Source: CBDUXP01 sp965371225 [NCBI: uncultured bacterium]
GTDB lineage: Bacteria; Abyssobacteria; SURF-5; CBDUXP01
Direction: 5' to 3'
NCBI GenBank assembly: GCA_965371225.1
Contig: CBDUXP010000030.1
Location: forward strand, 1-45,701
Length of the DNA stretch: 45,701 bases
Below are positions 13,935 to 22,741 of this stretch, piece after piece (positions within the stretch are counted from its first letter, which is position 1; every line of letters starts with the position of its first letter). The notes under the pieces are model-generated. The model was not told where the DNA came from. It did not search any database and worked only from the letters and a program-made list of their open reading frames with translations. The position numbers were made by a program, and so were the translations under genes.

Positions 13935-16502
13935 ATGCCCATGGTCGTGCGCTTGTCCAAGATTGTCTCGCTGACCGCGCTGCTCGCGGTCGCCCTCGGG
14001 ACCGTGGCTGTTGAGGACCGCGTCCACCGCGCCACGCATGAACCGCTGCCCGCGCTGCACGGCCGCGTCGAACTCGCCGGTCTGCAGCGGCCCGTGACGG
14101 TGTACCGGGACGCGTGGGGTGCGCCGCACATCTACGCGACGACCGATGCGGATGCGTTCTTCGCCATCGGCTACGTGAGCGCGCAGGAGCGGCTGTTCCA
14201 GATGGACCTGCTGCGGCGTGTGGCGACGGGCCGGCTCGCCGAGATTGTCGGGCCCGGGGCGCTCTCGACCGACAAGACTGCGCGGATCGTCGGGTTCGCC
14301 CGCATGGCGGATGCGTCGCTGCCCCACATTGGGCCCGAAACGCGCGCTTTCACCGACGCGTATGTGGCCGGGGTGAATGCGTTCATCGCGGACGCGCCCC
14401 TGCCGATCGAATTTCAGGTGCTGGGGTATGCCCCGGAGCCGTGGACCGTTCTCGATACCGGCGCCATCGGCAACCTTCAGTCGTGGGGCCTGTCCATGGA
14501 TTGGAAAGACGAATTGCGCCGCGCCGCGGTGCAGGCGGAGCGCGGGGCCGACGTGGCCGCCCTGCTGATGCCCGGCCTCGAATCCTGGGGGCCGTACATC
14601 ATCAATCCCGAGCAGCGGGAGTACACGGGCACTGCGCCGTCCATCCGCGCGGCCCGGGCGCAGACCGCCGCCCTGTCCCAACTGGGAGCCTTGCCCGCGG
14701 CCCTGCTGGCTGCCGCCCCCGGCGGCCCGGTAGCGCCGCCGTTCGGCTACGCGAGTAACAACTGGGTGGTAGACGGCTCGAAGACCGCGTCGGGCAAACC
14801 CATCCTGGCCAACGATCCGCATCTGGCGATGCCCATGCCCGGGGTGTGGATCGAAGCGCGGGTCAAGTCGCCCAGCTTCGACGTCAGCGGCGTCATCTTT
14901 CCGGGCACCCCCGTCATCGTGCTGGGCCACAACCGGTACATCGCCTGGGGCGCCACCACCACCATCGCCGATACGCAGGATCTGTACATCGAGACGCCCC
15001 ATCCGGCCGACCCGGAGCACACGTACGTGGTCCCCGGCGGGGTGAAGCGGTATCACGTGATCAACGAACGCATTCTTGTGAAGGGCGGCGGCCCGAGCGG
15101 CGGCACGCGGTACGTGGACCTGACCGTGCGCATCAGCCGTCACGGGCCGATCATTAATGAGCTGGTCGATGCCCTGCCGCTGGACAGCCCGCCCCTCGCC
15201 CTGCGCTGGGCGGGCGCCGAACCGGGCGATGCGCTGGCGCCCTGGTTGGCGATCCAGCGCGCAACGAACTGGGCGGAATTCAAAGCGGGCATCGACCAAA
15301 TCGACGCGCCCATCCAGAATTGGGTCTTCGCGTGCATCGATGGCGACATCGGGTTCGTGGCTGCGGGCCGGGTTCCGGTGCGCGGGCAGGGACACGATCC
15401 GGGTCGGCCGGTGCCCGGCGCGACGAATGAGTTTGAATGGCTCGGCTACATCCCCCGCGATGAGCTGCCCACCGTGCACAATCCGCCGGCGGGCTACATC
15501 GGCAGCGCGAACAACAAGGTCGCGCCGCCCGCCTATCCGTATTACTTCCAGGGCAGGGCCGCCCCGCCGCACCGGGCCGCACGCATCCGCGAACTCCTCG
15601 AATCCGCGAGCGGGCTGACGGTACAGGACATGGCCCGCATGCAATTGGACGACTACATGGTGGCCGGCCGCCGGCTGGCGCCGCACTTCATCCGCGCCGC
15701 CCGCGCCGCCGGCACGGAGTCACCCGCCGAAGCGGCAGCCTTCGCCGCCTTGGAGGCCTGGGACTACCGCGCCACGGTGGACTCCGTAGGGGCGACCGTG
15801 TTCCATGTGATGCTGGAGACGTTGAGCGACGCGGTGGTGGAAGATGAATTGTCCCCGGAACTGTACGCCGAGGTGGGCGGCGGGCTCGGCTTGCTGGATC
15901 GCATGTGCAATGAGGGCTTCGCGGCCGCCCTGTGGGACGACCGGTGGACCGAGGCCATCGAAACGCCGGACGCGGTGTTAGCAGGCGCCTTCAAGGCGGC
16001 GGTGGCGGAACTCACGTCGCACTTGGGCGGGGACGTGGACGGCTGGACCTGGGGGCGCGTGCACCAGCAGCGATTCTTGCATCCCTTCTCCCAAGTGGCC
16101 CCCTGGCAGTCGGTCACGCAACGGGATGCCGATACGACCGGCCTGTTCGCGCGGCTCCGGAATGTCGCCGCCGACCAGTTCCTCGGCGCCGGCCCGTTCC
16201 CCCTCGCCGGCTCCGGGAGTACGCTGCGTGCGAGCTACAACCGGTATGTGAACGGGATGTTCGATCCCGTGTGGGGCGTCTCGTTCCGCCACGTGGTGGA
16301 CATGGCGAACGTGCGCGGCGCCATCGGCGTCATCAGCACGGGGAACAGCGGCCACGTGGCGAGCCCGCACTACCGCGATCAGGTGCCCCTGTGGCTGCGC
16401 GGAGAGTATCACCCGATGATCATGGATTTCTCGCCCGAAACCCCGCCCGCCGCGCGTACGCTGGTGCTCGTGCCCGCGGCGGCGACCGGAGGTATGTCAT
16501 GA
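13935..16502 (+). CDS. penicillin acylase family Ntn hydrolase, exported
   Basis: An 855-residue penicillin G acylase/AHL-acylase-type precursor. The N-terminus (basic residues then a hydrophobic run, residues 1-25) looks like a signal peptide. The alpha-subunit region carries YRDAWGAPHIYA and ERLFQMDLLRR. The autocatalytic nucleophile is Ser274 in GYASNNWVVDG, which becomes the N-terminus of the beta subunit. ANDPHLAMPMPGVW and the GHNRYIAWGATTT motif follow. The C-terminus has GNSGHVASPHYRDQ, typical of the family. The start at 13935 (or 13941) follows CCGAAGGA. The stop overlaps the enoyl-CoA hydratase start (ATGA). Natural substrates may be N-acyl amines, for example acyl-homoserine lactones; penicillin itself is unlikely to be the native role. 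Confidence 0.9.
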   Translation: MPMVVRLSKIVSLTALLAVALGTVAVEDRVHRATHEPLPALHGRVELAGLQRPVTVYRDAWGAPHIYATTDADAFFAIGYVSAQERLFQMDLLRRVATGRLAEIVGPGALSTDKTARIVGFARMADASLPHIGPETRAFTDAYVAGVNAFIADAPLPIEFQVLGYAPEPWTVLDTGAIGNLQSWGLSMDWKDELRRAAVQAERGADVAALLMPGLESWGPYIINPEQREYTGTAPSIRAARAQTAALSQLGALPAALLAAAPGGPVAPPFGYASNNWVVDGSKTASGKPILANDPHLAMPMPGVWIEARVKSPSFDVSGVIFPGTPVIVLGHNRYIAWGATTTIADTQDLYIETPHPADPEHTYVVPGGVKRYHVINERILVKGGGPSGGTRYVDLTVRISRHGPIINELVDALPLDSPPLALRWAGAEPGDALAPWLAIQRATNWAEFKAGIDQIDAPIQNWVFACIDGDIGFVAAGRVPVRGQGHDPGRPVPGATNEFEWLGYIPRDELPTVHNPPAGYIGSANNKVAPPAYPYYFQGRAAPPHRAARIRELLESASGLTVQDMARMQLDDYMVAGRRLAPHFIRAARAAGTESPAEAAAFAALEAWDYRATVDSVGATVFHVMLETLSDAVVEDELSPELYAEVGGGLGLLDRMCNEGFAAALWDDRWTEAIETPDAVLAGAFKAAVAELTSHLGGDVDGWTWGRVHQQRFLHPFSQVAPWQSVTQRDADTTGLFARLRNVAADQFLGAGPFPLAGSGSTLRASYNRYVNGMFDPVWGVSFRHVVDMANVRGAIGVISTGNSGHVASPHYRDQVPLWLRGEYHPMIMDFSPETPPAARTLVLVPAAATGGMS

Positions 16503-17284
16503 GCTATAAAACGCTCATCGTAGAGCGCGACGGCGCGCTGATGGACGTGACGCTGAACCGCCCGGAGCGTTTGAACGCCATGGACCCCACCATGTTCGAC
16601 GAGCTGGTGGTTATGGCGGACGAAGCCGCGGGGGCCGAGGTGCGCGCCCTGTTCTTGCACGGGGCCGGTCGCGGGTTTTGTTCCGGGGCCGACCTGGTCG
16701 CCGGCGCGGACATCTTCACCTTCGGCCCGCTCGAATTCCGCCACTGGCTCAAGCACATCAACAGCGTCGTGGCCAAGCTGCACCACCTGGAGAAACCCGT
16801 CGTGGCGGCGGTACACGGTCCGGCCGCCGGCGCCGGGTGCAATCTGGCCCTGAGCGCGGACATTCGCTACGTGTCCGCAGAGGGCTATTTCATGGAAGTG
16901 TTCGCGAAGCGGGGGCTCGTGCCCGACTTCGGCGGGCTCTGGCTCATGCCCCGCCTGGTGGGGCTCGGGCGGGCGAAAGAGATCTTCTTCAGCGCGCGCA
17001 AAGTCATGGGCCCCGAAGCGGTGGACATCGGCCTGGCGAACAAGCTCTGCCCACAGGACACCATCATCGAAGACGCGCGCGCGCTCGCGAAGGAACTCAG
17101 CGAGGGGCCCACGCAGGCCTTCGCGCTCGCAAAAGCGGGGCTGAACGCTGCGCTCGACAGTTCGCTCGCGCAGTCGCTCGACTATGAAGCGTCGCTCCAG
17201 GCGATCGTCCGTTCCTCCGACGACACGACGGAGGCCGGGCGGGCGTTTCTCGAAAAGCGCCAACCGGAGTTTGCCGGCAAATAG
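16499..17284 (+). CDS. enoyl-CoA hydratase/isomerase family protein
   Basis: A 261-residue crotonase-fold protein. It shows NRPERLNAMD near residue 20, the oxyanion-hole segments GRGFCSGADL and VHGPAAGAGCNLALSADIR, and the C-terminal trimerisation helix. It has MEVFAKRGLVPDFGGLWLMPRLVG; the Asp/Glu pattern of classic hydratases is only partly matched, so isomerase or another crotonase activity is possible. Translation is coupled to the acylase gene by an ATGA overlap. This suggests that acyl groups released by the acylase may be handled as CoA esters, which is inference. It is convergent with the glutaredoxin gene 47 bases away. Confidence 0.9.
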   Translation: MSYKTLIVERDGALMDVTLNRPERLNAMDPTMFDELVVMADEAAGAEVRALFLHGAGRGFCSGADLVAGADIFTFGPLEFRHWLKHINSVVAKLHHLEKPVVAAVHGPAAGAGCNLALSADIRYVSAEGYFMEVFAKRGLVPDFGGLWLMPRLVGLGRAKEIFFSARKVMGPEAVDIGLANKLCPQDTIIEDARALAKELSEGPTQAFALAKAGLNAALDSSLAQSLDYEASLQAIVRSSDDTTEAGRAFLEKRQPEFAGK

Positions 17285-17331
17285 CAACGAGTTCGCGGGG
17301 GCCGGCGCGCCCGGAGCGATGCGCGGGGCGG

Positions 17332-17592
17332 TTAGCCGGAGCCGTGGAGGAGCGCGTCCAGTTTACCCGCGCGATCCAGGGCGGTGATGTCGTCGTAGCC
17401 CCCCACGTGCGTCTCCCCGATGAAGATTTGGGGCACCGTGGACGTGCCGGTCTCCTCGTGGATGCGGCGCCCCTCGTCCGGCTGCGCGTCCACATCGATC
17501 TCTTCCCACTCGACGCCCTTCGCCTCGAGCAGGCGGCGGGTGGCGGCGCAGTATCCGCACCAGGCGGTGGCGTACATCTTCACGTGCTGCAT
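17332..17592 (-). CDS. glutaredoxin (CGYC)
   Basis: An 86-residue dithiol glutaredoxin. It has the active-site motif AWCGYCAATRRLL (Cys at about residues 11 and 14), the cis-Pro loop GTSTVPQIFIG and the GSH-binding GGYDDI motif. It is full length for the family. The start is placed at ATG 17592 (MQHVKMYATAW); an in-frame upstream ATG at 17664 would add 24 unrelated residues. It lies 77 bases downstream of the MaoC hydratase on the same strand and may be the last gene of that operon. Confidence 0.9.
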   Translation of the reverse strand: MQHVKMYATAWCGYCAATRRLLEAKGVEWEEIDVDAQPDEGRRIHEETGTSTVPQIFIGETHVGGYDDITALDRAGKLDALLHGSG

Positions 17593-17669
17593 GACCGGCG
17601 CTCCCGGGAAAAGGGCTCCGTCAAGTATGCCCCGGGACCCAACGAGGCGCCACCCCAACGCCACGCCCC

Positions 17670-18344
17670 CTAGCGGCGGCGGCGCTTCCCGGCTTTCTTC
17701 TTCGTGGCCTTCTTCTTGGCGGCTTTCTTTTTCGCCGGCCGCTTCCGGGCGGGCTTTTTCTTCGCGGCCTTTTTCTTCGCGGTCTTCTTCTTCGTGGGCT
17801 TCTTCTTCGTGGGGTTCTTCTTCGTGGTCTTCTTCTTAGTCGCTTTTTTCTTGGCGGCCTTCTTCTTGGCGGCCTTCTTCTTGGTTGCCGTCGTGGCCGT
17901 CTTCCGCTTCGCCCGGGCAGGGAGGGCGACCGTGGCGCTGCCCACCACCGTCCTGCGCCCCTCGCGGCCCGCGCTGAGCACGATGTTCACGTCGACCAGG
18001 TTGCCGTCCTTCGTTTGGCGCTTGTCCGCCACGATCCCTTCGCACGTCACCTCGTCGTTGAGGAACGTCATGGCGCGGAATTGCGCCTTCAGCCGCTTCA
18101 CCTCGCCGTCGGTCCCAATCCAATTGGTGATGAGCTGCCCGGCGTAGGCCATGCTCAGCATGCCGTGGGCGATGACATCCGGCAGCCCCGCGCGCTGCTT
18201 CGCGTACTCCGGCACCGTATGCAGCGGGTTGAAGTCGCCGGACGCGCCCGAGTACTTCACCAGATCGGTGAGGGTGACCGGTCCCTTCTTCAAGGGCGGG
18301 ACCGCATCGCCGATCGCAACGTCGTCAAAATACAGTGTGGCCAT
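17670..18344 (-). CDS. MaoC-type (R)-hydratase/dehydratase with histone-like lysine-repeat tail
   Basis: A 224-residue protein. Residues 1-143 form a single hot-dog MaoC domain with the hydratase-2 motif YSGASGDFNPLH (catalytic Asp37 and His42) and the following GLPDVIAHGMLSMAYAG. This fold hydrates enoyl-CoA or dehydrates 3-hydroxyacyl-CoA. Residues 155-219 are 13 tandem pentapeptides of the KKKAA/KKKAT/KKKPT type, ending KRRRR, which is a strongly basic histone-H1-like tail. Ordinary MaoC proteins of this kind are about 140-150 residues and lack it. The ribosome binding site is AAGGGGG, and the gene is 11 bases downstream of the FAS1-like MaoC subunit. The two probably form a heteromeric hydratase. 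The tail could bind nucleic acid, polyphosphate or a granule surface; its role is unknown. Confidence 0.88.
   Translation of the reverse strand: MATLYFDDVAIGDAVPPLKKGPVTLTDLVKYSGASGDFNPLHTVPEYAKQRAGLPDVIAHGMLSMAYAGQLITNWIGTDGEVKRLKAQFRAMTFLNDEVTCEGIVADKRQTKDGNLVDVNIVLSAGREGRRTVVGSATVALPARAKRKTATTATKKKAAKKKAAKKKATKKKTTKKNPTKKKPTKKKTAKKKAAKKKPARKRPAKKKAAKKKATKKKAGKRRRR
17688..17882 (-). repeat. 13 x 15-bp coding tandem repeat (lysine pentapeptides)
   Basis: Thirteen degenerate 15-bp units encode residues 155-219 of the MaoC protein, each close to Lys-Lys-Lys-X-X (X = Ala, Thr or Pro). Codon-level differences between units show it is not a recent perfect expansion. The units are in frame with the gene. 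Confidence 0.85.
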
Positions 18345-18355
18345 GGCGTGCCCCC

Positions 18356-18793
18356 TTACGGCCGAATGATGGCGGTACTGCGGGCCGTAAAGACCTTGCG
18401 GCCCCGCTGATCCACGCCGGTCATCTCCGTCACGATGAAGTCCATCGTGCCGGCCTTGCCTTCCTTCTCATAGATGTCCGTGATGCGGGACTGGACCGTG
18501 ATGCGGTCGCCGGCCTTCAGCGGCCGGAAGTATTCGTACTCCTGCTCGCCGTGGACCAGCTTCGCCCGGTCGTACTCCAGGTCCCCGCGCGCGCCCTCGC
18601 TCTCGAACCCGAAGATGGTGGCGAACGTCGGCGACGCGATCAACCCCTTGTGCGGGGTCTTCTTCGCTTTCGCCGCATCGGTAAACAGGACATTGTCATC
18701 ACCGATGGCCCGTGCGAACCGGCGAATGTGCAGGTCCTCAACGGGAACGGTAGTCTTCGGGCCTTTTTTGCCAATAGCCGATCGGTCCAGCAT
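18356..18793 (-). CDS. FAS1-like MaoC dehydratase subunit
   Basis: A 145-residue hot-dog protein of the MaoC_dehydrat_N (FAS1-like dehydratase) type, with FARAIGDDNVLF, GLIASPTFATIFGF and YFRPLKAGDRITVQSRI. It lacks the D-x-N-P-x-H catalytic pair found in its neighbour. By precedent with two-subunit hydratases (HadAB, ChsH1/ChsH2) it would be the structural or substrate-binding partner. The start is placed at ATG 18793, preceded by GGAGGTGCGGAG. It is the first gene of the leftward operon. Confidence 0.87.
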   Translation of the reverse strand: MLDRSAIGKKGPKTTVPVEDLHIRRFARAIGDDNVLFTDAAKAKKTPHKGLIASPTFATIFGFESEGARGDLEYDRAKLVHGEQEYEYFRPLKAGDRITVQSRITDIYEKEGKAGTMDFIVTEMTGVDQRGRKVFTARSTAIIRP

Positions 18794-18835
18794 CTCCGCA
18801 CCTCCGTCCGCGGCCGGGCGCCGCGGCGCAGGCGT

Positions 18836-18863
18836 ATTGTAATGGCCCGGCGCGTTCGCGCAA
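18836..18863 (-). promoter_or_regulatory. promoter of the MaoC operon
   Basis: On the minus strand, TTGCGC (18863-18858), a 16-base spacer and TACAAT (18841-18836) lie about 43 bases before the ATG at 18793. TACAAT matches the -10 consensus at five of six positions. Confidence 0.6.
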
Positions 18864-18896
18864 CCCCCTCCCCGCCCGGTCCCCGCCCTGCGGCCC

Positions 18897-18907
18897 TGGT
18901 ATAGAAT
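18897..18907 (+). promoter_or_regulatory. extended -10 element of the second acylase gene
   Basis: TGGTATAGAAT contains an upstream TG and a TAGAAT -10 (18902-18907) about 41 bases before the ATG at 18949. There is no recognisable -35 at the usual distance. Confidence 0.4.
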
Positions 18908-18948
18908 GCTGCCGCCGTGACCCGCCCGCATCCGCCCACCCGGCCCCG

Positions 18949-21414
18949 ATGAAATACCCCCGTCCGCTCGCCCGCCACGTGGGCCGCCTGCTGGCGGGCC
19001 GGAGCCTGACGCCCACGAGCGGCGTGGTGCGCCTGCCGGGGCTGCGCGCCCGCGTGGAGATCTACCGGGACGCGCGCGGGGTGCCGCACATCGAAGCGGC
19101 CGACGAGGCGAGCCTGGTCACCGCCCAGGGGTTCTGCCACGCGCAGGATCGCCTGTGGCAACTGGACTTCAACCGGCGCGTCCTGGGCGGTCGCCTGGCG
19201 GAGATCTTCGGCGATGAGCCGGTGCAGTGGCGCGAGACGACCGTCCACTTCAAGGACTTCACCATCGCGAAGCTGGACGCGTTCATGCGGACCGTCGGGC
19301 TGCACCACACGGCCGCCGCGGGCGTTGCGCTGCTCCCGGCCGAGGCCCGCGCCCTCCTCGAGGCGTACGCCGAGGGGATCAACCTGTACCTGCGGCACTA
19401 CGCCGACCGGTTGCCGCCGGAGTTCCGCATCCTCCGGTACGAGCCGGAGCCGTGGACCCTGGCCGACTCGCTCCTGATGGCCAAGGGGCTGGAATTCGAA
19501 CTCTGCTTCGGCTGGCGGACCAAGCTCGCCCGGGCGGGCATCGCGGCGCGGCTCGCCACGCAACCGGCGAAGGCCGAGGCGTTGGATTTCGCGTATCCGG
19601 GAGAGGCGCCGACGATCCTCCGGTACCTGGGCGCGGAGGCGACCGAAGCGGCGGCGACCGAGCTGACCGAATTGGAAGCTGCCACGCGCGCGTTCGCGGG
19701 ATGGGCGAGCAGTCATGCGGGCTCGAACAATTGGGTGGTGAGCGGGGACATGACCGCAAGTGGGCGGCCCATGCTGTGCAACGATCCGCACCTGGGCCTT
19801 ACCGCGCCCACCGTCTGGTACCAGTGTCATCTCAAGGGCGGGGACTTCGACGTGGTGGGCGCCTCCGTGCCCGGCCTGCCCGGCGTCGGCATCGGCCACA
19901 ACCGCCACATCGCGTGGGGGATCACGAACGTGACCGCGGACGACGCGGACTACTACCTGGAGAAGCTCAATCCCAAAAACGCGAATCAGGTGAAGAGCGG
20001 GCGGAGCTGGGCGGACTTGGAGGTGCGCGAGGAGGTCATCCGGGTCAAGAACGGCACGGCGCGGCGCTGCCTGGTGCGCACGAGCCGGAACGGGCCGCTC
20101 CTGTCCGATTTGCTGGCCGACTTCGCCCAACCGCCGGGCGGCTTTGGGCTCAGCCTGAAGTGGACCGGCCACGAGCCCGACGTGGGCCTCGACGCGCAAC
20201 TGCTGTTGAACAAGGCCAGCAACTACGCCGAATTCCGCGAGGCCACCTCCCGCTGGCGCACCGGGACCTTCAACTTCGTGTATGCGGACGTGGAGGGCAA
20301 TATCGCGTACCAGATGACGGGACGGCTGCCTCTGCGCCCCAACGGACCCAACCGCGTGCCGGTGAACGGCTGGGAGAAGAAGTACCAGTGGGACGACGGC
20401 TACGTGCCGTTTGAGGAATTGCCCTGTGCATTGAACCCGCCGGAAGGGTACATCGTCACCGCAAACAACAAGACGGTTGACGAGTCCTACCCCCATTACA
20501 TCAGCGACTTCTTTGAGCCGCCGCACCGCAGCATGCGCATTCAGGAGTTGCTCGCTTCGCGCGAACACCTGACGGCCGATGACATGCGCCTCTTCCAGTT
20601 CGATACCGTTTCCGTGTTTGCGCGGTCGGTGGTGGAAGAGGTGCTCCGGCCGCTGGAAGCGGAATTGCGCGGCGGTAGCGCGGAACTGGACCGGGCACTC
20701 GACCTCCTGCTGGGCTGGGGCGGGCAGTACCACGCGGCGAACAACGTGGCGCCGCTATTTGCGCAGTTCCACTTCCTCATCCTGAAGCGCCTGTTCGCCA
20801 CCGCGCTGGGCGAAAACCTCTGGGCGGGCTACGTGGAAATTCTCAATGAATGTATTTCTCCCACGGCCGCCATCCTCCGGGACGCGGACAGCCCGTGGTG
20901 GGAGGGACTGGACCGGGTGCGGGTCCTCCGCGACGCGCTGGGCGAAGCCATGTGGCAGTGCACGAATCGCCTGGGCGCGGACCCCGCACAGTGGCAGTGG
21001 GGCGACCTGCACGGGTTGGTGCTGCCCCATCCGCTCAGCCAGGTGCGCATCCTGAAATCCCTCTTCGGCATCGGCCCGCTGCCGACGGGCGGGGACGGCC
21101 TGACGGTGAACAACGGCACGTATTTCTACCGCGATCCCTTCACGCACGCCAGCGGGCCCGGGTTGCGCTTCGTGTGCAATCTTGCGGACTTCGCCGACTC
21201 GTGGATCATCACGTGCTCCGGGCAGTCGGGCAATCCCTTGAGCCCGCACTATGCGGATCAGGCACCCCTGTGGCTCCAGGGCATCTACCAGCCCATGGTG
21301 TTTGAGCCGGAGGTGTACCGCTCCGGGGAGCTGCTGGTGCTGGTGCCCGAAGGCGCGCCCGCAGGCGGCAACGGGCAGGTCGACCCGCCGGCAGACCCGA
21401 CGCCCGCCGCGTGA
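18949..21414 (+). CDS. penicillin acylase family Ntn hydrolase, second paralogue
   Basis: An 821-residue relative of the acylase at 13935, with IYRDARGVPHIEA, CHAQDRLWQLDFNRR and the processing-site nucleophile Ser259 in HAGSNNWVVSGDM. CNDPHLGLTAPTVWYQ, GHNRHIAWGITN and the C-terminal SGQSGNPLSPHYADQ follow. Unlike the first copy it has no convincing signal peptide (MKYPRPLARHVGRLL), so it may act in the cytoplasm or be exported another way. No ribosome binding site precedes the ATG. Its stop overlaps the start of the amidohydrolase (GTGA). Substrate unknown; an N-acyl amide is likely. Confidence 0.9.
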   Translation: MKYPRPLARHVGRLLAGRSLTPTSGVVRLPGLRARVEIYRDARGVPHIEAADEASLVTAQGFCHAQDRLWQLDFNRRVLGGRLAEIFGDEPVQWRETTVHFKDFTIAKLDAFMRTVGLHHTAAAGVALLPAEARALLEAYAEGINLYLRHYADRLPPEFRILRYEPEPWTLADSLLMAKGLEFELCFGWRTKLARAGIAARLATQPAKAEALDFAYPGEAPTILRYLGAEATEAAATELTELEAATRAFAGWASSHAGSNNWVVSGDMTASGRPMLCNDPHLGLTAPTVWYQCHLKGGDFDVVGASVPGLPGVGIGHNRHIAWGITNVTADDADYYLEKLNPKNANQVKSGRSWADLEVREEVIRVKNGTARRCLVRTSRNGPLLSDLLADFAQPPGGFGLSLKWTGHEPDVGLDAQLLLNKASNYAEFREATSRWRTGTFNFVYADVEGNIAYQMTGRLPLRPNGPNRVPVNGWEKKYQWDDGYVPFEELPCALNPPEGYIVTANNKTVDESYPHYISDFFEPPHRSMRIQELLASREHLTADDMRLFQFDTVSVFARSVVEEVLRPLEAELRGGSAELDRALDLLLGWGGQYHAANNVAPLFAQFHFLILKRLFATALGENLWAGYVEILNECISPTAAILRDADSPWWEGLDRVRVLRDALGEAMWQCTNRLGADPAQWQWGDLHGLVLPHPLSQVRILKSLFGIGPLPTGGDGLTVNNGTYFYRDPFTHASGPGLRFVCNLADFADSWIITCSGQSGNPLSPHYADQAPLWLQGIYQPMVFEPEVYRSGELLVLVPEGAPAGGNGQVDPPADPTPAA

Positions 21415-22649
21415 GCACCACCGTTCTCCAGGGCTGCACGCTGCTGGATTGCACCGGGGCGGAGCCCGCGCCTGGCTGCACGGTCATCGTAGAAGGCGAG
21501 CGCATTCGCCGCGTCGTGCGCGACGGGCAGCCCGACCTGCCGAAGGATGCTACGGTCCTCGACTGCGCGGGCCGCACCCTGATGCCCGGCCTGACGGACG
21601 CGCACGTGCACGCGGCCATCATCGAAACGCACTATGGCAAAGCCAATCGGGAGTCGGCGGCCACCGTCGCGTTCCGCATCAAAGAGGTCCTGGAGCAGAC
21701 GTTGCAGGCCGGATTCACCACGGTGCGCGACGCGTTCGGCCTGGACTGGGGATTCGCGCAGGCGACGGAACGCGGCTACGTGCGGGGGCCGCGCATCCTG
21801 TTCGTCGGGAGCTGTCTCACGCAGACCGGGGGGCACGGGGACTTGCGGGAAGTGCACACGCAGGAGGCGCCCCTGAAGAGCCAGTACGGGCTCGTGGCGA
21901 TGCCGCGCGTGTGCGACACGGCGGACGAGATGCGGCGCGGTGCGCGCGAGATGCTGCGCATGGGCGCGCATGGCGTCAAGCTCATGGCCGGCGGCGGGTG
22001 CATGTCCCCGACGGATGAGCTGGAGCACACGCAGTTCACGATCGATGAAATGGCCGCCGCCTGCTACGAGGCGCGCGCGGTGGAGAAGATTACGCTGGCG
22101 CACGTCTACACGCCGGCGGGCATCATGAACGCGGTCGAGGCGGGGGTGCGGAGCATCGAGCACGGCAATTTTCTCGACGAAGAGTCGGCCGCGTGCATGA
22201 AAGCGGCGGGCGCCTATTTCGTCCCCACGCTGACCACGTACCACCTCATCAGCGCGCACGGGGCGGCGGAAGGCATCCCGCAGAAGATGATCGACAAGAT
22301 CGACAAGGCGAAGGCCGGCGGCTCGGACTCGCTCAAGGTTGCGCGCGCGGCCGGCCTGCCGATCTGTTCCGGCTCCGACGTGCTCGCGTCCATGCAGCCG
22401 TTCAAGAGTATGGAGCTGGTGTTGAAGGCCGAGGTGCTCGGCGCGCACGAGGCGATCCTGTCCGCCACGCGAACGAACGCCGAGCTGTTTGGGATGGCCG
22501 ACGCGATCGGCACCGTGGAGGAAGGCAAGCTCGCCGACTTGATTGTGGTGGACGGCAACCCCCTGGACGACATCACCCTGCTCCAGGATGCCGATAATGT
22601 GCGCCTGGTCATGCGCGACGGCCAGATCTTCAAGAATCTGCTGAATTAG
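21411..22649 (+). CDS. metal-dependent amidohydrolase
   Basis: A 412-residue amidohydrolase-superfamily enzyme. It has the N-terminal beta-sandwich start TVLDCAGRTLMPGLTDAHVH (HxH metal ligands near residues 65-67), a lysine in GVKLMAGGGCMSP, histidines in LAHVYTPAG and SIEHGNFLD, and the metal/catalytic Asp in ICSGSDVLA. The C-terminal GTVEEGKLADLIVVDGNPLDD closes the sandwich. It resembles the imidazolonepropionase/Xaa-Pro-dipeptidase-like subgroup, which hydrolyses cyclic amides or N-acyl/peptidyl substrates. The GTG start at 21411 is coupled to the acylase stop, so the two act in one operon, perhaps on successive bonds of one amide substrate (inference). Confidence 0.9.
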   Translation: MSTTVLQGCTLLDCTGAEPAPGCTVIVEGERIRRVVRDGQPDLPKDATVLDCAGRTLMPGLTDAHVHAAIIETHYGKANRESAATVAFRIKEVLEQTLQAGFTTVRDAFGLDWGFAQATERGYVRGPRILFVGSCLTQTGGHGDLREVHTQEAPLKSQYGLVAMPRVCDTADEMRRGAREMLRMGAHGVKLMAGGGCMSPTDELEHTQFTIDEMAAACYEARAVEKITLAHVYTPAGIMNAVEAGVRSIEHGNFLDEESAACMKAAGAYFVPTLTTYHLISAHGAAEGIPQKMIDKIDKAKAGGSDSLKVARAAGLPICSGSDVLASMQPFKSMELVLKAEVLGAHEAILSATRTNAELFGMADAIGTVEEGKLADLIVVDGNPLDDITLLQDADNVRLVMRDGQIFKNLLN

Positions 22650-22681
22650 GGACGTGCCCGCGCGGGCCGGCCCTCCGCGCG

Positions 22682-22712
22682 TTGACGCACCCTACCGATC
22701 CCCGCCTAGAAT
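22682..22712 (+). promoter_or_regulatory. promoter of the D-threonine-aldolase-like gene
   Basis: TTGACG (22682-22687) and TAGAAT (22707-22712) are 19 bases apart. The predicted transcription start falls after the in-frame TTG at 22715, which favours the GTG at 22742 as translation start. Confidence 0.5.
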
Positions 22713-22741
22713 AGTTGGCCTTGCCCAGGTGGCGAAATTCT

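Noticed and set aside
13767-15686. Long minus-strand frame opposite the first acylase
   Set aside because: The opposite strand encodes an intact acylase with catalytic motifs; the antisense translation is low-complexity.
17688-17882. Tandem repeats that might be a CRISPR or minisatellite
   Set aside because: The 15-bp units are in frame, lack spacers and encode the lysine tail of the MaoC protein.
22715-22741. TTG start for the D-threonine-aldolase-like gene
   Set aside because: It would lie at or before the predicted transcription start; GTG 22742 fits the family N-terminus.
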